Source of the DNA: Lingula anatina | Lineage: Eukaryota; Brachiopoda; Lingulata; Lingulida; Lingulidae | NCBI RefSeq assembly: GCF_001039355.2 | Contig: NW_019775754.1 | Coordinates: 159,761 to 223,760 of the forward strand | Reading direction: 5' to 3' | DNA length: 64,000 bases | Shown here: piece after piece, positions 49,201 through 61,480 of the stretch | How the letters are laid out: each line of letters starts with the position of its first letter | How positions within the stretch are numbered: position 1 is the first letter of the stretch | Position numbers and translations under genes: made by a program | Notes under the pieces: model-generated | Seen by the model: only the letters and a program-made list of their open reading frames with translations | The model's database searches: none | Told to the model about the DNA's origin: nothing

Positions 49201-50398
49201 TATCATATATCAGAATCTAAAATCTCATTTGATGCCAAATTGTATGGATCCTTAGTCAATCACTAGTTACTAGAGCAGCTACAATAATAAATGTTACCTT
49301 TTTGTCCAACATCGGAATTGAAGATGTTTACCATATTAATTGTGTTCTTGGAAAAATTGAGTATTGGGGCATGTTTCATTTGGTAGCTTTCATATAATTG
49401 TAATTGAACGGGATTTCAATTATGTCTTTTGACGTAAGTAATTTACAAAAGGTGTGTTTGTGCTCAGTAGCTAATTAACACATTTTGAGTGGCTGGCAAG
49501 ATTAAAAACATCCTTTTTGGGATTATCATAATTCTCCTGCTGTGAGTATTCCAAAGTTATTTCAGAGGTTGTCAGCATTATCAGATTAATATAGGTGTTA
49601 ATTGAGACTTCACAAATTAGCAAAATGACTGATGAAGCAGAATTTTCATACAATGCTGTCTGGCAAGAGAAAACCTAAATTGCTTCAGTCCATCTGATTA
49701 AAAGTTCGCAATGACTGTTAGAATCTTTTTCTGTAAGAATATATTGCCTGAATCCTGTTCCGAGTGTGTTTACAACTTTATTCAAATATCTCGTTAAGTA
49801 AAAGTGAATCACCATCCTGAAAGCCTGTTCCTAGAACTGTAGCTAGGATGAATCAGGCCGTTTGGTTGCTGCAGTGTATTGATTTTTGCATTGGTCGCAG
49901 TGCATTCTGCCCAAGCATAATGTGTCATTTTAAGGACGAGTGCAGCAACACTTTTGTTTACATCCATATTTTTCCCCCATCAGATTAAAAAAAAAAAAAA
50001 ACGGAAGGGCAAGGTGTCTTTAAAACCAGAAAGACAACATAAATAGAAAAATGAATTGAAGTCTGAGGTTGCACTGGTTTGACATACGGACAGAAAATAT
50101 GTTGCTTCTATGCCCTTGTGAAATGTACCATGCATTGGAAAAAAAATGGCTAATTTGTCTCTGGGGATTAAAGCTGCAGAATGTATGTTTTTAGCCCTTT
50201 GACATAATTTATTTAATTTGTCTGTTTTTATTATTTCTGAGAGGGGAGTTCTGGTTTTTACACCTCTCTGATCTTTTACAATTCTTTGTTTGACAATAAA
50301 ATTTTAATCATCTACTTTTCAGACAGTGTGTTGAATCATCATCATCATCAAACTATGAAGAGGCCCGCAAGGAAAAAGCTGAAACTTTAAAAGAACAG
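46210..50398 (+). CDS. CENPP: CENP-P-like kinetochore protein, first four coding exons (3' part beyond the window or unseen)
   Basis: Exons: 46210-46265, 47359-47521, 47864-47967, 50323-50398. All are GT-AG with matching phases and encode 133 codons, open at the end. An in-frame ATG at 46198 is also possible; 46210 (CAAAATGGCG) has the better context. The product starts MAGSSEGDILAHVQRTIT, has an acidic stretch, then a coiled coil (LKEIAELEQEVALLEEEY) followed by TVEGLQL and a Ser run. CENP-P proteins have such an N-terminal coiled coil with a short TGI-type motif, joining the CENP-O/P/Q/U complex at the inner kinetochore. The identification rests largely on position: human CENPP is the divergent neighbour of NOL8. 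Exons for the conserved RWD part were not found in the remaining 13.6 kb. Confidence 0.55.
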
Positions 50399-51685
50399 GT
50401 AAAGGCCCATTTCCTTAAAAGTCCCTTTGTTCACCTTGGTTTTAATCCTAAAGACAATTGGAGAGGCCCAGCCCAGAACACACAATAGAAATACATATAC
50501 AGTTGCTGTACAACCAAATGTTGACCAGAAGCTGTTCTAGTTCAGTTTTTCAGCGAGGTGATTTGTGTTGTTCAGATTCTGATCGAGGTGTGTTTCTATT
50601 GAAAGCTTTTCACTGTGTTAACGGGGTGAATGAATCATTGTTTACACTGAGTACCCACTCAGGTCAGCACTGAGTGGGCTTCATAGCCAATCGGCTGTTG
50701 ACCCAAACATTGAACAATAAAACCAAACACTGCTCAAAAATATTTAAAATGTTTCTCTTAAGGAAAACCAAATCTTGATATAATAAATGATTGTCACATT
50801 TTCAATAAAATGGTGTGGAGATGATAACAAAGAAAAGGGACAAAGAGTTCAACACGCAACAAAGAGAACAGTGATTGTAATATCTTTAAGGTAAACCAAC
50901 AAATAAAAGAAGCCAAGGACAAAGAGCAATAACGGCAGGGTTTTTTTGTAAGGTGCTTTTGTAGTGGTGCTTTTGTGTGGAAGTGGAGTCCGATTCACTG
51001 CAGGCAGGTGTTCCGGAGGTCACGGAGTAAGGAGCGACAAGATATGATCCTCTTTCTAGATAGGGATCATGCAGGTTACAATAGTAAATGGACTGCACAG
51101 TTAACACAGTTGTGTGTTTACTGGACTTGGTGATATGAAACTGGGGGGCACCTGCCTTCATGTTAATTTTTGCTTCTGCTGAACAATTACGGAATTTTAG
51201 AAAATTGAGTGGGAAGTCATGTTTTGCCTAATTTGGCCTTTGTTTTGGTTCAGTTGTACGAAAAATGCTGCACTAAATTAAGTACAGTTTTGTTTAAAAA
51301 AAAATCTAATGCCTGTTTGTGAAGTAATTCTGCAAGCTCGTGTTTTTCAGCCCTTGTAAAGGATTTCTCTAAAGGGACATTCTTGTATTGATTTTGTATT
51401 ACTTGAGGATAGAGTTAAATGTTCGAGTATTACTGGTAAAAAATAGAAATAAATCATACAGAAGTTTTGTCTATTTTGTTTTTAGGATGAGAATACCTTA
51501 AGGTAATTCAAGTTAAAAATAACACTACATATGAAACTTAACCTTCAATTATAGCAAGTAGCAATTCATACCATGCTCATGATAAAATAAGTGGCTCATG
51601 TTTTTAGACACTTAATTGCCAACCTTAGAGGGCTTCTGTGGAAAAGATTGTTAAAAAGAAAAGATGGATCTCTACCATGTACCAG

Positions 51686-51767
51686 CTTGCTTTCTGTTCG
51701 TTTAAGGGGCTGTGAAATGTTGAGTTGTTTTCATATCACAGCCCGCTTTGACGAGCTAGAGGGGAAG
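51686..51767 (+). ncRNA. mir-2: miR-2 family microRNA hairpin 1
   Basis: The 3' arm at 51734-51756 begins TATCACAGCCCGCTTTGACG, the protostome miR-2 mature sequence with seed ATCACAG. The 5' arm TTCGTTTAAGGGGCTGTGAA (51698-51717) pairs with it across a loop of about 16 nt. Pairing continues for another 12 bp or so below. miR-2 represses targets through the seed; the family lies in clusters in protostomes. Confidence 0.9.
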
Positions 51768-53663
51768 ACCTGACCAACACTATTTCTAGCTGATTCAAAT
51801 GTCTGATCTGCCTTTCAAGGTAGACACCCAACAATCAAAATAAATAGTTCGTGATTGGATAAAAAGAATACTAAATCTAAAATAAAAAATATTATATGTA
51901 TTTAGTTAGAAAAAATGTTCAGATTTGAAATAAATGTAAAATGGCACAAAAGGGCATAAGAAAAAGGTGGATGTATTGCCTTTTTTTTTCCTGGTTATAC
52001 CAGAGAAACAAATGTTTGGTCCCATTGGCTCCCTGTAGTGAGATCAATCAGGCTTCTCTGAGAGTTATCATTGAACCATCCCATTTGCTGTGTTCCCATT
52101 GGACAGGCCATTCACCACACTACATAATTCACAATTAAATCCCTTAAAAGCTGTGCTTATAAGAAAATGTCTTCCAAATACTCCATGTCAGCAATGATTA
52201 TTGCCACTTTTCCTTTAAAAAAAAAAAGGGAATTTCATCATTTGTGTGAGGGGGGTGGGGATATGGTAGGGAGGGGGGGGTCGGGCTTCATATCTGTGAT
52301 AAAGTTGATCACATTGTGAGATTCTGTCTGAAGGATTCGAACTTGGTTAGGAATATGTTACCATATTGTAAGGAGTAGATACTCTCTCTTCTCCAGTACC
52401 CTTCAACAGAAAATGGTGAAGAAACCATAAATCTGAACAGGCCTGGTTAATTAGTTCAAGAGTAGACCTAAAGAGTATTGAACTGTTGTTGAGCCAGCTC
52501 TATAATTCATTAAAGTCTTTGGGTTCTGCATTGGCTAGGCATTGATACAGATTGCCAACTTAAGCAGTTTACATATGGGTATTCATATTTGATTATGTAT
52601 CATTTTTAAATGCCATTTTGTTTATATTACATATGATGAATAAAAAGCTGTGTATATCATTACTATATTTAATTTCTTCTTTGTTTTTGTTTGGGATTCA
52701 CTACTGCTGCTTCACTCCATGGTTTTTCATAGATTGTTTCTTTGATAAGTGGAATAAGAGTGGGTCATCACTAAGTGCCTTTTTTACACTTCAAAGTAAA
52801 TGCTTCAAGGATAGGCACAAAATTGCTAGGTGCAATTTATTGAGTTAAATGTCATAAATGATCTAACCTCTCCAAGGCCTTCCTTTCTCAGATGTTGGCT
52901 CTGAATGCGGAGGTGTCCTAACTCGGTTTGGCAGAGGTCGTAACCACCACAGTGACCCTGATTAAATCTTTGGCCTCCGAATGGAGACTAATAATAGCAG
53001 TAGGAGGGCCATAGCCCCGTGACCCTGGGAATTAATTATGGGACTCACCCGGGCAGAAAATGTATCTGCATTTCCCCATTTTCTCTTATACTAAATTTGC
53101 ATTATGTAGAGCATAGCTGTTCCTGGCTCAGTTCCAGTGTGATGTCCCAGGCACTCTTCTTTCTCCTATCTCTTAGTCTGATTTAAGGGAATACATATCT
53201 CTGACACCATCTGATCTTTTGAAGGCAGAAATATGGATATTATTTTGTGCTCAGTGGAGACGGAGCCTGCTTCCCTACTAGTTTAGAATGCTATATTTAG
53301 AGTGAGCCAGATATATTTACATGTTTATTTTGGTAAAAACTGGAATGTCCTTGTTTACGGTTTATTTTTTGTTTTGACTTATGAGTTGTCTAGGAGTAAC
53401 AGCATTTTAAAAGGTGAAGGAGTTAAAATATTATCGTGGCTAAATTTAGATGTAAATAAGCAGTCATAAAGTCTTCTTTCTAAATATTCCCTGAATGATT
53501 ATCACTCAAGTGTCAATGAAAATAAATGTGTCTGTCATTGAAAATAATGCCAAGGATCAGTCAAAACTGCAATTCAAAATTAATTACCTCTGAAACAATC
53601 AAAATTGTTTCTCACTGTGCCAAGAGGAAATTTTTGCGGAACTCAGAAGATGACATTTAGAGT

Positions 53664-53753
53664 GCTAGTGTCCCCGTGGGCATCAAGGGGGCTGTGATGT
53701 GTAGTCTATTGTTCATATCACAGCCCGCTTTGATGAGCTATGATGACACTTCA
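53664..53753 (+). ncRNA. mir-2: miR-2 family microRNA hairpin 2
   Basis: The mature 3' arm at 53716-53738 begins TATCACAGCCCGCTTTGATG. The 5' arm CATCAAGGGGGCTGTGATGT (53681-53700) is its partner. The stem extends into AGTGTCCCC and ATGACACT. It differs from hairpin 1 at one position near the 3' end of the mature RNA. Confidence 0.92.
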
Positions 53754-54022
53754 ACGCCATTGCTGCCTATTGATCAAAAGTTCTACTTAGGATGATTTTG
53801 TTCGAAGGGGTATATTTTGATTTTAAAACTCATCTTAATATTATTGCCAATAAGGAAGAATTGTTTTTGTCCTGTAAGCAATCTGTGGACTGTTGGATAT
53901 TTTTGACTGGTCAGAAGTGTGATGTTCTTTACAGTTATGAAATACAGAACATTTTTAGTAGGGGATAAGGGGGGGTGGGGTTTGTTAGGGTGTGATGGAA
54001 AAAAATTGACGGGTTTGCTGAT

Positions 54023-54118
54023 ACCATGCAGTCCTCATCCATCAAAGTGGCTGTGAAGCAATGATATTGTCTACTGTTGTATCACAGCCCCGCTTTGATG
54101 AGCTGAGATTCTGCAGTC
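54023..54118 (+). ncRNA. mir-2: miR-2 family microRNA hairpin 3
   Basis: The 3' arm at 54080-54103 begins TATCACAGCCCCGCTTTGAT, with one C more than hairpins 1 and 2 after the seed. The 5' arm CATCAAAGTGGCTGTGAAGC begins at about 54040. The lower stem pairs TGCAGTCCTCATC with GATGAGCTGAGATTCTGCA. It is 340 nt from hairpin 2, so one primary transcript is likely. Confidence 0.9.
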
Positions 54119-54730
54119 GTTCTACCATAACCCAGAAATCCCTTTGTAGTCAGTAGTAGCTTCCATCATTGAAATTCTAGAAAAAAGAAAGAATATTGTA
54201 CATATTCTCTTTATTTTTATCTTTTCTTGATAGCAGAACACTTGTTACTGGCCTGGTTAATGAAGTGTTGATTATGTAGTACATAAATATTATAATAGGA
54301 TGGTTAGGCAGTTGATCTATTATATCTGGTATTTCTAGGGCAATTGTTATGGGGTTATAATCAATGAAATTCCATCAATATCATGATGAAGTAGAATCTC
54401 ATATGTTAGAAAAGAATGTTTTTTTTTTCTTACCCAGTCGATGTTGAAGCTAAATTTTCCAGACAGTTCTGTATGTCATTTTGTCAGTTAAAAAGGGAAA
54501 AACCCGAATCAATTTTGTAATCCAAATTATGATAATAATCCTTTTTTTTACTCAGGGGCAGATCCAGAGATATTTTCTGATGGCCCTCCAAATTGTCTTT
54601 GTTGATCCATCCTCCATTTTTGACTGTCTTCCGGCAGAAAAAAAGAGATAGCTGTCAATTTAAACTATAAAATCTGACCGTCTTCCGGAAGACCAAGAAG
54701 AGGGTTTTAATCCGCCCTTTTACTTTGGCT

Positions 54731-54940
54731 GTATTCCAGAGCTTTTAGATCGATCTATCCCTGTGGGGAGTCTCGCTAGATTACTGTCAGATAATCCAGC
54801 TTAAATATCTGTCCCGCCTACTGCAAACTGTAAGGGGGTGATTAACTTTCGTGTCCGCTCGGCTGACAGCTATTTAGCGTGAACCCCCAGGGAGTTAGGT
54901 CGATCTAAAGTAGATCGATCTAATCTCTGGAAATGGGGTC
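54731..54940. mobile_element. GATCGATC-type MITE, copy 2
   Basis: TTTTAGATCGATCTATCCC at the left and TAGATCGATCTAATCTCTGG at the right, with the shared core AGCGTGAACCCCCAGGGAG. Diverged member of the family at 37870 and 61231. Confidence 0.6.
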
Positions 54941-55589
54941 TTATACATCAGTCTGAGCTGGTGAAAATGTACAAAGATAAATAACAATAATAATACATTT
55001 TAGGTTTAACAGTTATACATATCCACACATTATCCATCTCCTTATTGTAAGAAGTAGAACAAAGCTGTGAAAGTAATAATTTATAAACACCACAGTGTGA
55101 AAGGTGCTAATTTGACCCTTGCAGAGCACAGGTAACAGCAGTGTGATTTGTTTTGAGCATATGGACTTTGTCCTGCACAGTGGTTGAAGAAGCATAAACA
55201 GGTAGTGAAAGATGGTGAACATTCATAGGTTCCAGGTTCTTACACTTAAAGCCTAATGATATTAGCTAGATCAAGGGCAAGTGTGCTAGAGAAATATGAA
55301 TATCTTCCTAACTGGAGTATGATAATCCTGCTATTAAAGCAAGGATGATAGAGGCCTCTTTCCCTATTGGATATCTTGGTCTAGTCCCCGGGGACTGCTG
55401 AACATATAGCATATCACCATTAGTATGGCTAATATGTTTTTGCTTAGGTTTCCTGGGCTATCCACTTTTCCTTAATGTCCTGGATTAATTCAGATCTGCA
55501 GCATTTTATTATGTACCTTGACATATACATATGAGATGAATGTCCTAAACTTATATAATTTAGAACGCTTAATTCAAGCGTGGGCTCGA

Positions 55590-56066
55590 AATAGGACATT
55601 ACGTTTTAGACTTACTCAGTGGATAACGCAATTCAAAATTCCACGGTTCGTGTCAGATTTACGTAAGGTAGCGCAAAGAAAACCCAAGTCCACATAATGA
55701 CCAGTTTAATGGTTTATTGGTTGACGATCTCTAACTACATGTTCTATACGTGAAGCCTCCAACTTCTAAGCCGTCTCCCATAGCTCCGTCGAGCGGTCAC
55801 CTTCGAGTCTTCTTCAGTCTGCCCCCCGATATTAATTCTATACGTCTTTTATACCTATTTCTTATCTTTAGGTGGATTCTGTGCTGCAGTATTTGGCGGT
55901 ACCTACTAATTTTAATTATTCAAATTGCACACCTCCACTTAAGTTACATGACTTCAGGTAAGGCCATAAAACGAGTCGAGTGCACAAGCAATCGACTCTA
56001 ATCAAATTAATTTACATGTCTGGGAATTATATTTGTGAACACTACACGTTATATTTGTGAACACTA
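55590..56066 (-). mobile_element. LTR-like element (minus orientation)
   Basis: On the minus strand it begins TGTAGTGTTCACAAATATAA. This start is present twice in tandem at 56066-56020. A TATA box (TATAAAAG, near 55845) and AATAAA (near 55718) follow, the order expected of U3-R-U5. The same TGTAGTGTTCACAAAT recurs at 56398-56413 directly beside the N. Coding sequence is absent and the 3' end is unsure. Confidence 0.45.
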
Positions 56067-56396
56067 CACGCCTTCCCTTTTTACCAGAAAAAAAAATACA
56101 TTTTTTTTTTTCATTTACCACGTTGGAGACATTCACTCTACATTATATTTACAACATATATACAAAGCGAAGCACGTTAATAGAAGAACACGTTACAGAC
56201 AGGCCCGGAGGAAAACCAGAGATAAAACCCTTTAATTCATATCTTTCTTTATCAATTTAGGGGAAAATAGCTCTGGAAACCGGGCAAATGAGCGCCTTAT
56301 ATTTTAAAGTCTTTGATATTGGTTTCAGTCTTTTAGTGTTTAGTCTTTCAATGGAATCATCGGCAAAACGGCGGGGTCTACCACTCTCGGCTGTAG

Positions 56397-56397
56397 N
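56397..56397. other. Assembly N inside a repeated LTR-like terminus
   Basis: The single N lies between CGGCTGTAG and ATTTGTGAACACTACA. The two sides look like the two ends of an LTR, so sequence is probably missing here. Confidence 0.5.
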
Positions 56398-56537
56398 ATT
56401 TGTGAACACTACAGCATGGGGCCACTTGAATTACCTTGATCCATTTACAAGCAAATCTAGTGTGTGACATGAGGCAAAGTATGCTTGAATTTACCCACTT
56501 CTGAGGAGATAAAGGTCCTTTTAACTATACTTTGGCC

Positions 56538-56651
56538 ATGGGGTCTACTAGTTCTGCGCAACAACGCCGCGCATTAATGTCTTTTTTGTTGCTGTTGTTG
56601 TGCATTGCGTTACCAGCTGGTGCTGGCAATACAAATTGGTTTTATCTTAAA
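56538..56651 (+). CDS. Isolated signal-peptide exon, possibly a Wnt first exon
   Basis: GCCATGG start context and 38 codons: MGSTSSAQQRRALMSF, then a Leu-rich hydrophobic core, ALPAGAG, and NTNWFYLK. This is a textbook signal peptide. NWFYLK recalls the NWLYLAK that follows the signal peptide in Wnt4. The only fitting donor is GCAAGT (a GC-AG type) after AAA at 56651; otherwise the frame runs to a stop 75 nt later. No downstream exon was found. It lies on the strand of the CENPP-like gene and could be nested in it or mark the next gene. Confidence 0.3.
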
Positions 56652-58099
56652 GCAAGTTGCTGCTGCAACAAAGTTTGCATGGGTGCTTATCAGTTTGTCC
56701 TCATCTATGTCTGCCATGTGTGCTAAAGACCATGTGTAGAAGATATGAACTATGAAAACTCTTCATCTGTGAAGAAAATTATAAAATTAAGCAAAAAAAA
56801 ATAGGGGTCTCAAGTAAATGAATCCAAATTTCAAATCACCATTGCAACAAAACCAACTTGAGTACCTTTCAAATTTTAAATCTTAATATGGATGCAATAT
56901 TGTGTCAACTGTGCAAGTAAAAAAATTAAGAAAATCTATCAGAGAGAAATATCAAGAGGACATAACTTTAAGTTGATTAAATAATTGTCATTGTTAAGTG
57001 TGAATACTCTCCTCAGGTGATTCTTTTACAGGCTACTTGAAAGTTGTCAGCATGTACCAGTGTAGAAAGTATGGTTAAAATATGCCCCTTAAACAATACT
57101 TTAACGTTTGATGTAGAAATTAAGGGCCTTATGGTAATTTACTTGTGGAGGGGGAAAATCGTGCATTATACAAATACTGTATTTTGCCAGTCATAATTTC
57201 TTAAAATTAGAACATTCCTATTGAATGGTAGCAACAAAATTAAAAAGCAGGCTACTCTACAGTTCTATCTTATGCAGTAAAAGTACCTCAAATGCTGTAT
57301 GGAAATATAATATTATTGATTATAAAATTATGTATCTGAGAGTTTGGTAATTTTTTCCCCATTGAAAAGATTGAGTAATTGCCGTAGTTTGTACTGAGCT
57401 TTATTTCATTTCCAGTTTGGCAGTCCACATTTGATATCTGTCTCTTTGATACAGTACTACTGAATTTTAGGTACCTCATTAATAATATTCCATATTTAAT
57501 TTTTCCAAATACTTTTTAATTTTTGTTTTAGTTTATACTCACAAAAATGCCTTTTTACATAAACCCAGCTTAGGCTTTTCACAACTTTTCCCAAGTATTA
57601 TTGAAAAAATACTTACTTTGTTAAAATTGTAGAGAAATTTCCATAGTCATTCACGTGGAAGAAAATTTCTGACTTCTGCAGCAAGGATATAATAACTTTT
57701 GGAAGATCAGCCAGAATGGGCTCCATGCAGCATTGATGAATACAGTTAGAGTTGATTGCATATTGATTGTACCCCGCTATGAACTCTTTCTTGTCTAGCT
57801 ACATATTTACATAAAAAAGGTGATAATGCATAATATAAGATGAACTTGTAATTTCTATTGTGTTTTGTTAAGTGTTTACAATACGTATTAAATTAATTAG
57901 TTCAAGACAGGCAACCTATGGCTGATCATTGTAGACTGCAATTAACCAGATAGCCCCAAAGCATATCATTGAGACAACAGCAATAGGTTGCTTTTGTGTT
58001 TAAGAGGAAGTTCTTCACAAAAAAATGAATTAATTATATGGTTTTATGATATGCAGATCTTCTTAACTAATCATATTGAAGCAATAACCTCCGAATAAA

Positions 58100-58293
58100 C
58101 ACAGATATGTGCATGCACGCGCGTGCATACATACACACACACACACACACTTATATGAAAGCAATAATCAATCTGTGTAAAACATCTCTGAGTAAATACA
58201 CACACTTGCACACATGCATGCACACACACACACACACACACACACTTACAGTATATAAAAGCAATAATCAATCTGTTTGAAACATCTCTGAGT

Positions 58294-58335
<42 letters not shown>
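58100..58335. repeat. CA microsatellites inside a roughly 100-bp tandem repeat
   Basis: Three CA tracts separated by copies of AAAGCAATAATCAATCTGT and AACATCTCTGAGTAAA, so the larger unit has itself been duplicated. Confidence 0.85.
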
Positions 58336-61230
58336 ACCTTATCTAGTATGTAATCAACATCCACAAACTGATGCGTCTGGCAAATTGCGTCAAGAAGCCT
58401 GGTAATTTCTGGTCATGCTCAAACTAAATTTGATAAATCATTGTTGTGCTTGCTGTAACTTAATTGTACCATCATATCTTCTCATGCAATCTTGTGGTTT
58501 CTAAGAACTAACAGCATTTTTTTTTTCTTTTTCTAAGAAAATTTTCTTTTAATCATTTTTGGGCATAGACATAATTTGAAAACCACTGTGATTTTAATTA
58601 TTTATTTTTGCTTTAAAGAAACCCTATTTCCCCCATTTCTCTTCAAATCAGTGAACACAAATAAAGCAATCAGAGGATCTTAATATATATTATTTTGTTA
58701 ACAACACTGAATTTCTTTTCTCACAGAAAAACTGGTATATGTAGCTATTCTTCTTGGTACTGTATCCAGTCCAAACACTTTCAGATGGAGCGAACCTGGA
58801 TAACTTTGAATGACCTATGCAAAGCCATATTCACATCAGAACCAGCCCAGCATGGCCTTGGGTGAATTTGTCCTATTATGCACAGCACTAAAATGTGTAG
58901 TCTTGGCATGGGCATCATGTTTAGGATCCCCGGGGGTTTACATTAGCCAGCTAGGATCTGATAGCCTGCTAGCTGCTTAGATTTCCCTGATACATTCATT
59001 TCCTAATCTGCTTGTGAGAAATGGACAGCAAAACACTAAAATCAATAAAAATTGAATCACATTTTATTCTGTAAGATGATACAGGCTCTGGATGCAGTAG
59101 CTTGTAAAAGTCAAAATAATGAATTCAGATCATCCCCAAGGCACCGTAAGTTCCAAATTATTCTATCTGGCGTAAACTTCCACCTGAGTAGACCACAAAA
59201 TCTAAATCCAGGAATGCTGTGAAACCACTCAAGCAGCTCCATACATGCAGATTCACAACAAAAGAATCTTTGAGATATTAGTTAGTATTATCATTTTTGA
59301 TGTTTAAACACAATTTCCTGCTAAAGTGGAGGTACTGAGAAAACCAGAACCATTATGTTAATAATGATCTTGGAGCCCATATTTAATAAGGGTATTTTCC
59401 CTAATCCCCCTCCCCAATCCCCCTCGCCCTTCTATCATGGTCAATATAAAGCTACTGATTTTCCCATTGAATTAACTTTTCCCACAAAACCTCCTGCCCA
59501 TTCCAATATCACCTGGCCTTGTTAACAAGTTTCCACCTTAGCCACGAGGACATTCACAGCCCCTCAGCTGAAGGGGGGGGGTATAATTAGTGATTGCTCC
59601 CAATCACTGTATAACCAGTTTTGTTTAAAAGACCTTTTTATTTGTATATCATATTAACTGCTAGATGCATGTATCACTCTGAAATCAGTGTTTCAAGAGT
59701 TTACCTTTTGCAAGACAAAGATGATAGTCATCTTTTACCAGAAATATCTGCTCAGTCAATTTTCTACAGATGAGAGAGAGAGAGATTAAAAGCAGATATT
59801 TAAACCTGCATTGTTTCTCTTTTCAATTTCCTAATACAGGGTATAAAAGTGCCCTTTCAGCATCAGTTCATCTCATCAGATATTATTAATTACATCTTTT
59901 ACTTCACACTGCAGGTAGTACATATTCAGTAATACAAAATGAGTAAATTTTCAACACCTTTTATGTCTATAAAAAGAAAAATACCTGCAGAATCTTCAAA
60001 ATCATTCCACAGTATTGTCTTGGTACTTCATTTAAATCCATGCACTTCAAGTAAAATGAGAAGATGTGCTTACAGAACACGTCAATAGGTTCAAGTCATG
60101 TAAAAGTCATGCATTATTGACATCTTCTCTTGCACTACAATAACGGTTTTCAGATCATTCACTGTCCATAATACACACAGCAGTTTGTTGGCACTGCAGA
60201 CAAAACACAAAAACGTGTCAACTGTGCCATACTCCTGTATAGATTTTAGCATCAAAAAGACGGATGCTGTTGAGCATTTTGTGTCATAACTTATTCAAAT
60301 AGATAATTGAATGTGGGTAATAGACATTGTTTATCAATTGATCTGGGTGCTGACTGAAGTTGTGAATGTTCATTATATACATATTACATATTCTTATGTG
60401 GCAGAAAACCTACCTCGGGGAAAGATCCGAGCCTTCTTGCCAATGCCTGATATGTATAAGCATGAATTACCTGACTGAATATATGCTATTAGCATGCTGC
60501 AGGGAAGCTATGTCCCTATATTCATAAAAAAACACCTGTTATTCTTACTGACTAGAAACCGTCTTCCTGATCATCTTAATTGGATGTCCATGTTTTTAAG
60601 CCAACGGCATTCTTTTCTATTGGATAAATTAGGTGCTTGGACCCAAGGTATCAATCAATAAGCAGCTGCAGCTTCATCATATTTATTCCAGTGGTGTTTC
60701 CTGGTGTTATTTATTTTTGCCAATATACCTGGTAATATGTACAAATTTCTTGAATATTTTTAGAATGGATTTCTTTCTATGTGTCATTTCAGGTATGGTT
60801 TTGATTAATAAATTGAACTCAGTATTTGCTTTGAGAAGTGGCCATATGATATAGATATGATTAAGACCTAATGGTTATTTTAAATAAGTTGAATCAAATA
60901 AATTTGAAAGCAATATTTGTACAAGTAAATGAGGGCTTCAGCACAACATAGGATATATCCCTAATCAGTATAATAAAGCACAATAAATTAAGACTGTTAT
61001 AAGTAAATTAGATATTGTAATATTTACATAAACCTCAGTACTATACAGTAATAACCTAAAACAGTTTTAAATAGTATTCCTGATACTTGATGTGACTGAA
61101 AATGAAATTTATTTCCAGATACCTGTGAAAACTTTAAAATAATTGCCAGTAGAGAATATAATTATGTTACAACTTTGAGATTCCCAGAAAAAAAAAGAGA
61201 ACATCAATCTACCTAATAATATAGAGACTT

Positions 61231-61480
61231 GGGCTGGGTTTCCATACTTAGATCGATCTATCTGGATCGACCTAACTCCCAGGGGGTTCACGCTAAATTG
61301 CTATCAGCTCAAGAGGCTTTAATGTCTGTCACACCAACTGAATCAGCTAGGGGATAAAGATAATTAACCCTTAACAGTTAAACTAGGTATGACAGATGTC
61401 TAAATCGGTTAGTTTGATAGCAATTTAGTGATAGTCCCCAGGGAGATAGATTGATCCAAATATCTGTGGGAATTGTCCCT
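61231..61480. mobile_element. GATCGATC-type MITE, copy 3
   Basis: Left GGGTTTCCATACTTAGATCG and right ATTGATCCAAATATCTGTGG are imperfect inverted repeats. The core has TTCACGCTAAATTGCTATCA as in the NOL8-intron copy. Best preserved of the three. Confidence 0.65.

Noticed and set aside
50458-50673. 71-codon plus-strand ORF after CENPP exon 4
   Set aside because: No acceptor in phase with the preceding exon, and no resemblance to the CENP-P core domain.
55200-55225. Possible miR-71 (TAGTGAAAGATGGTGAA)
   Set aside because: It does not match the miR-71 mature sequence beyond a few bases and has no obvious hairpin partner.
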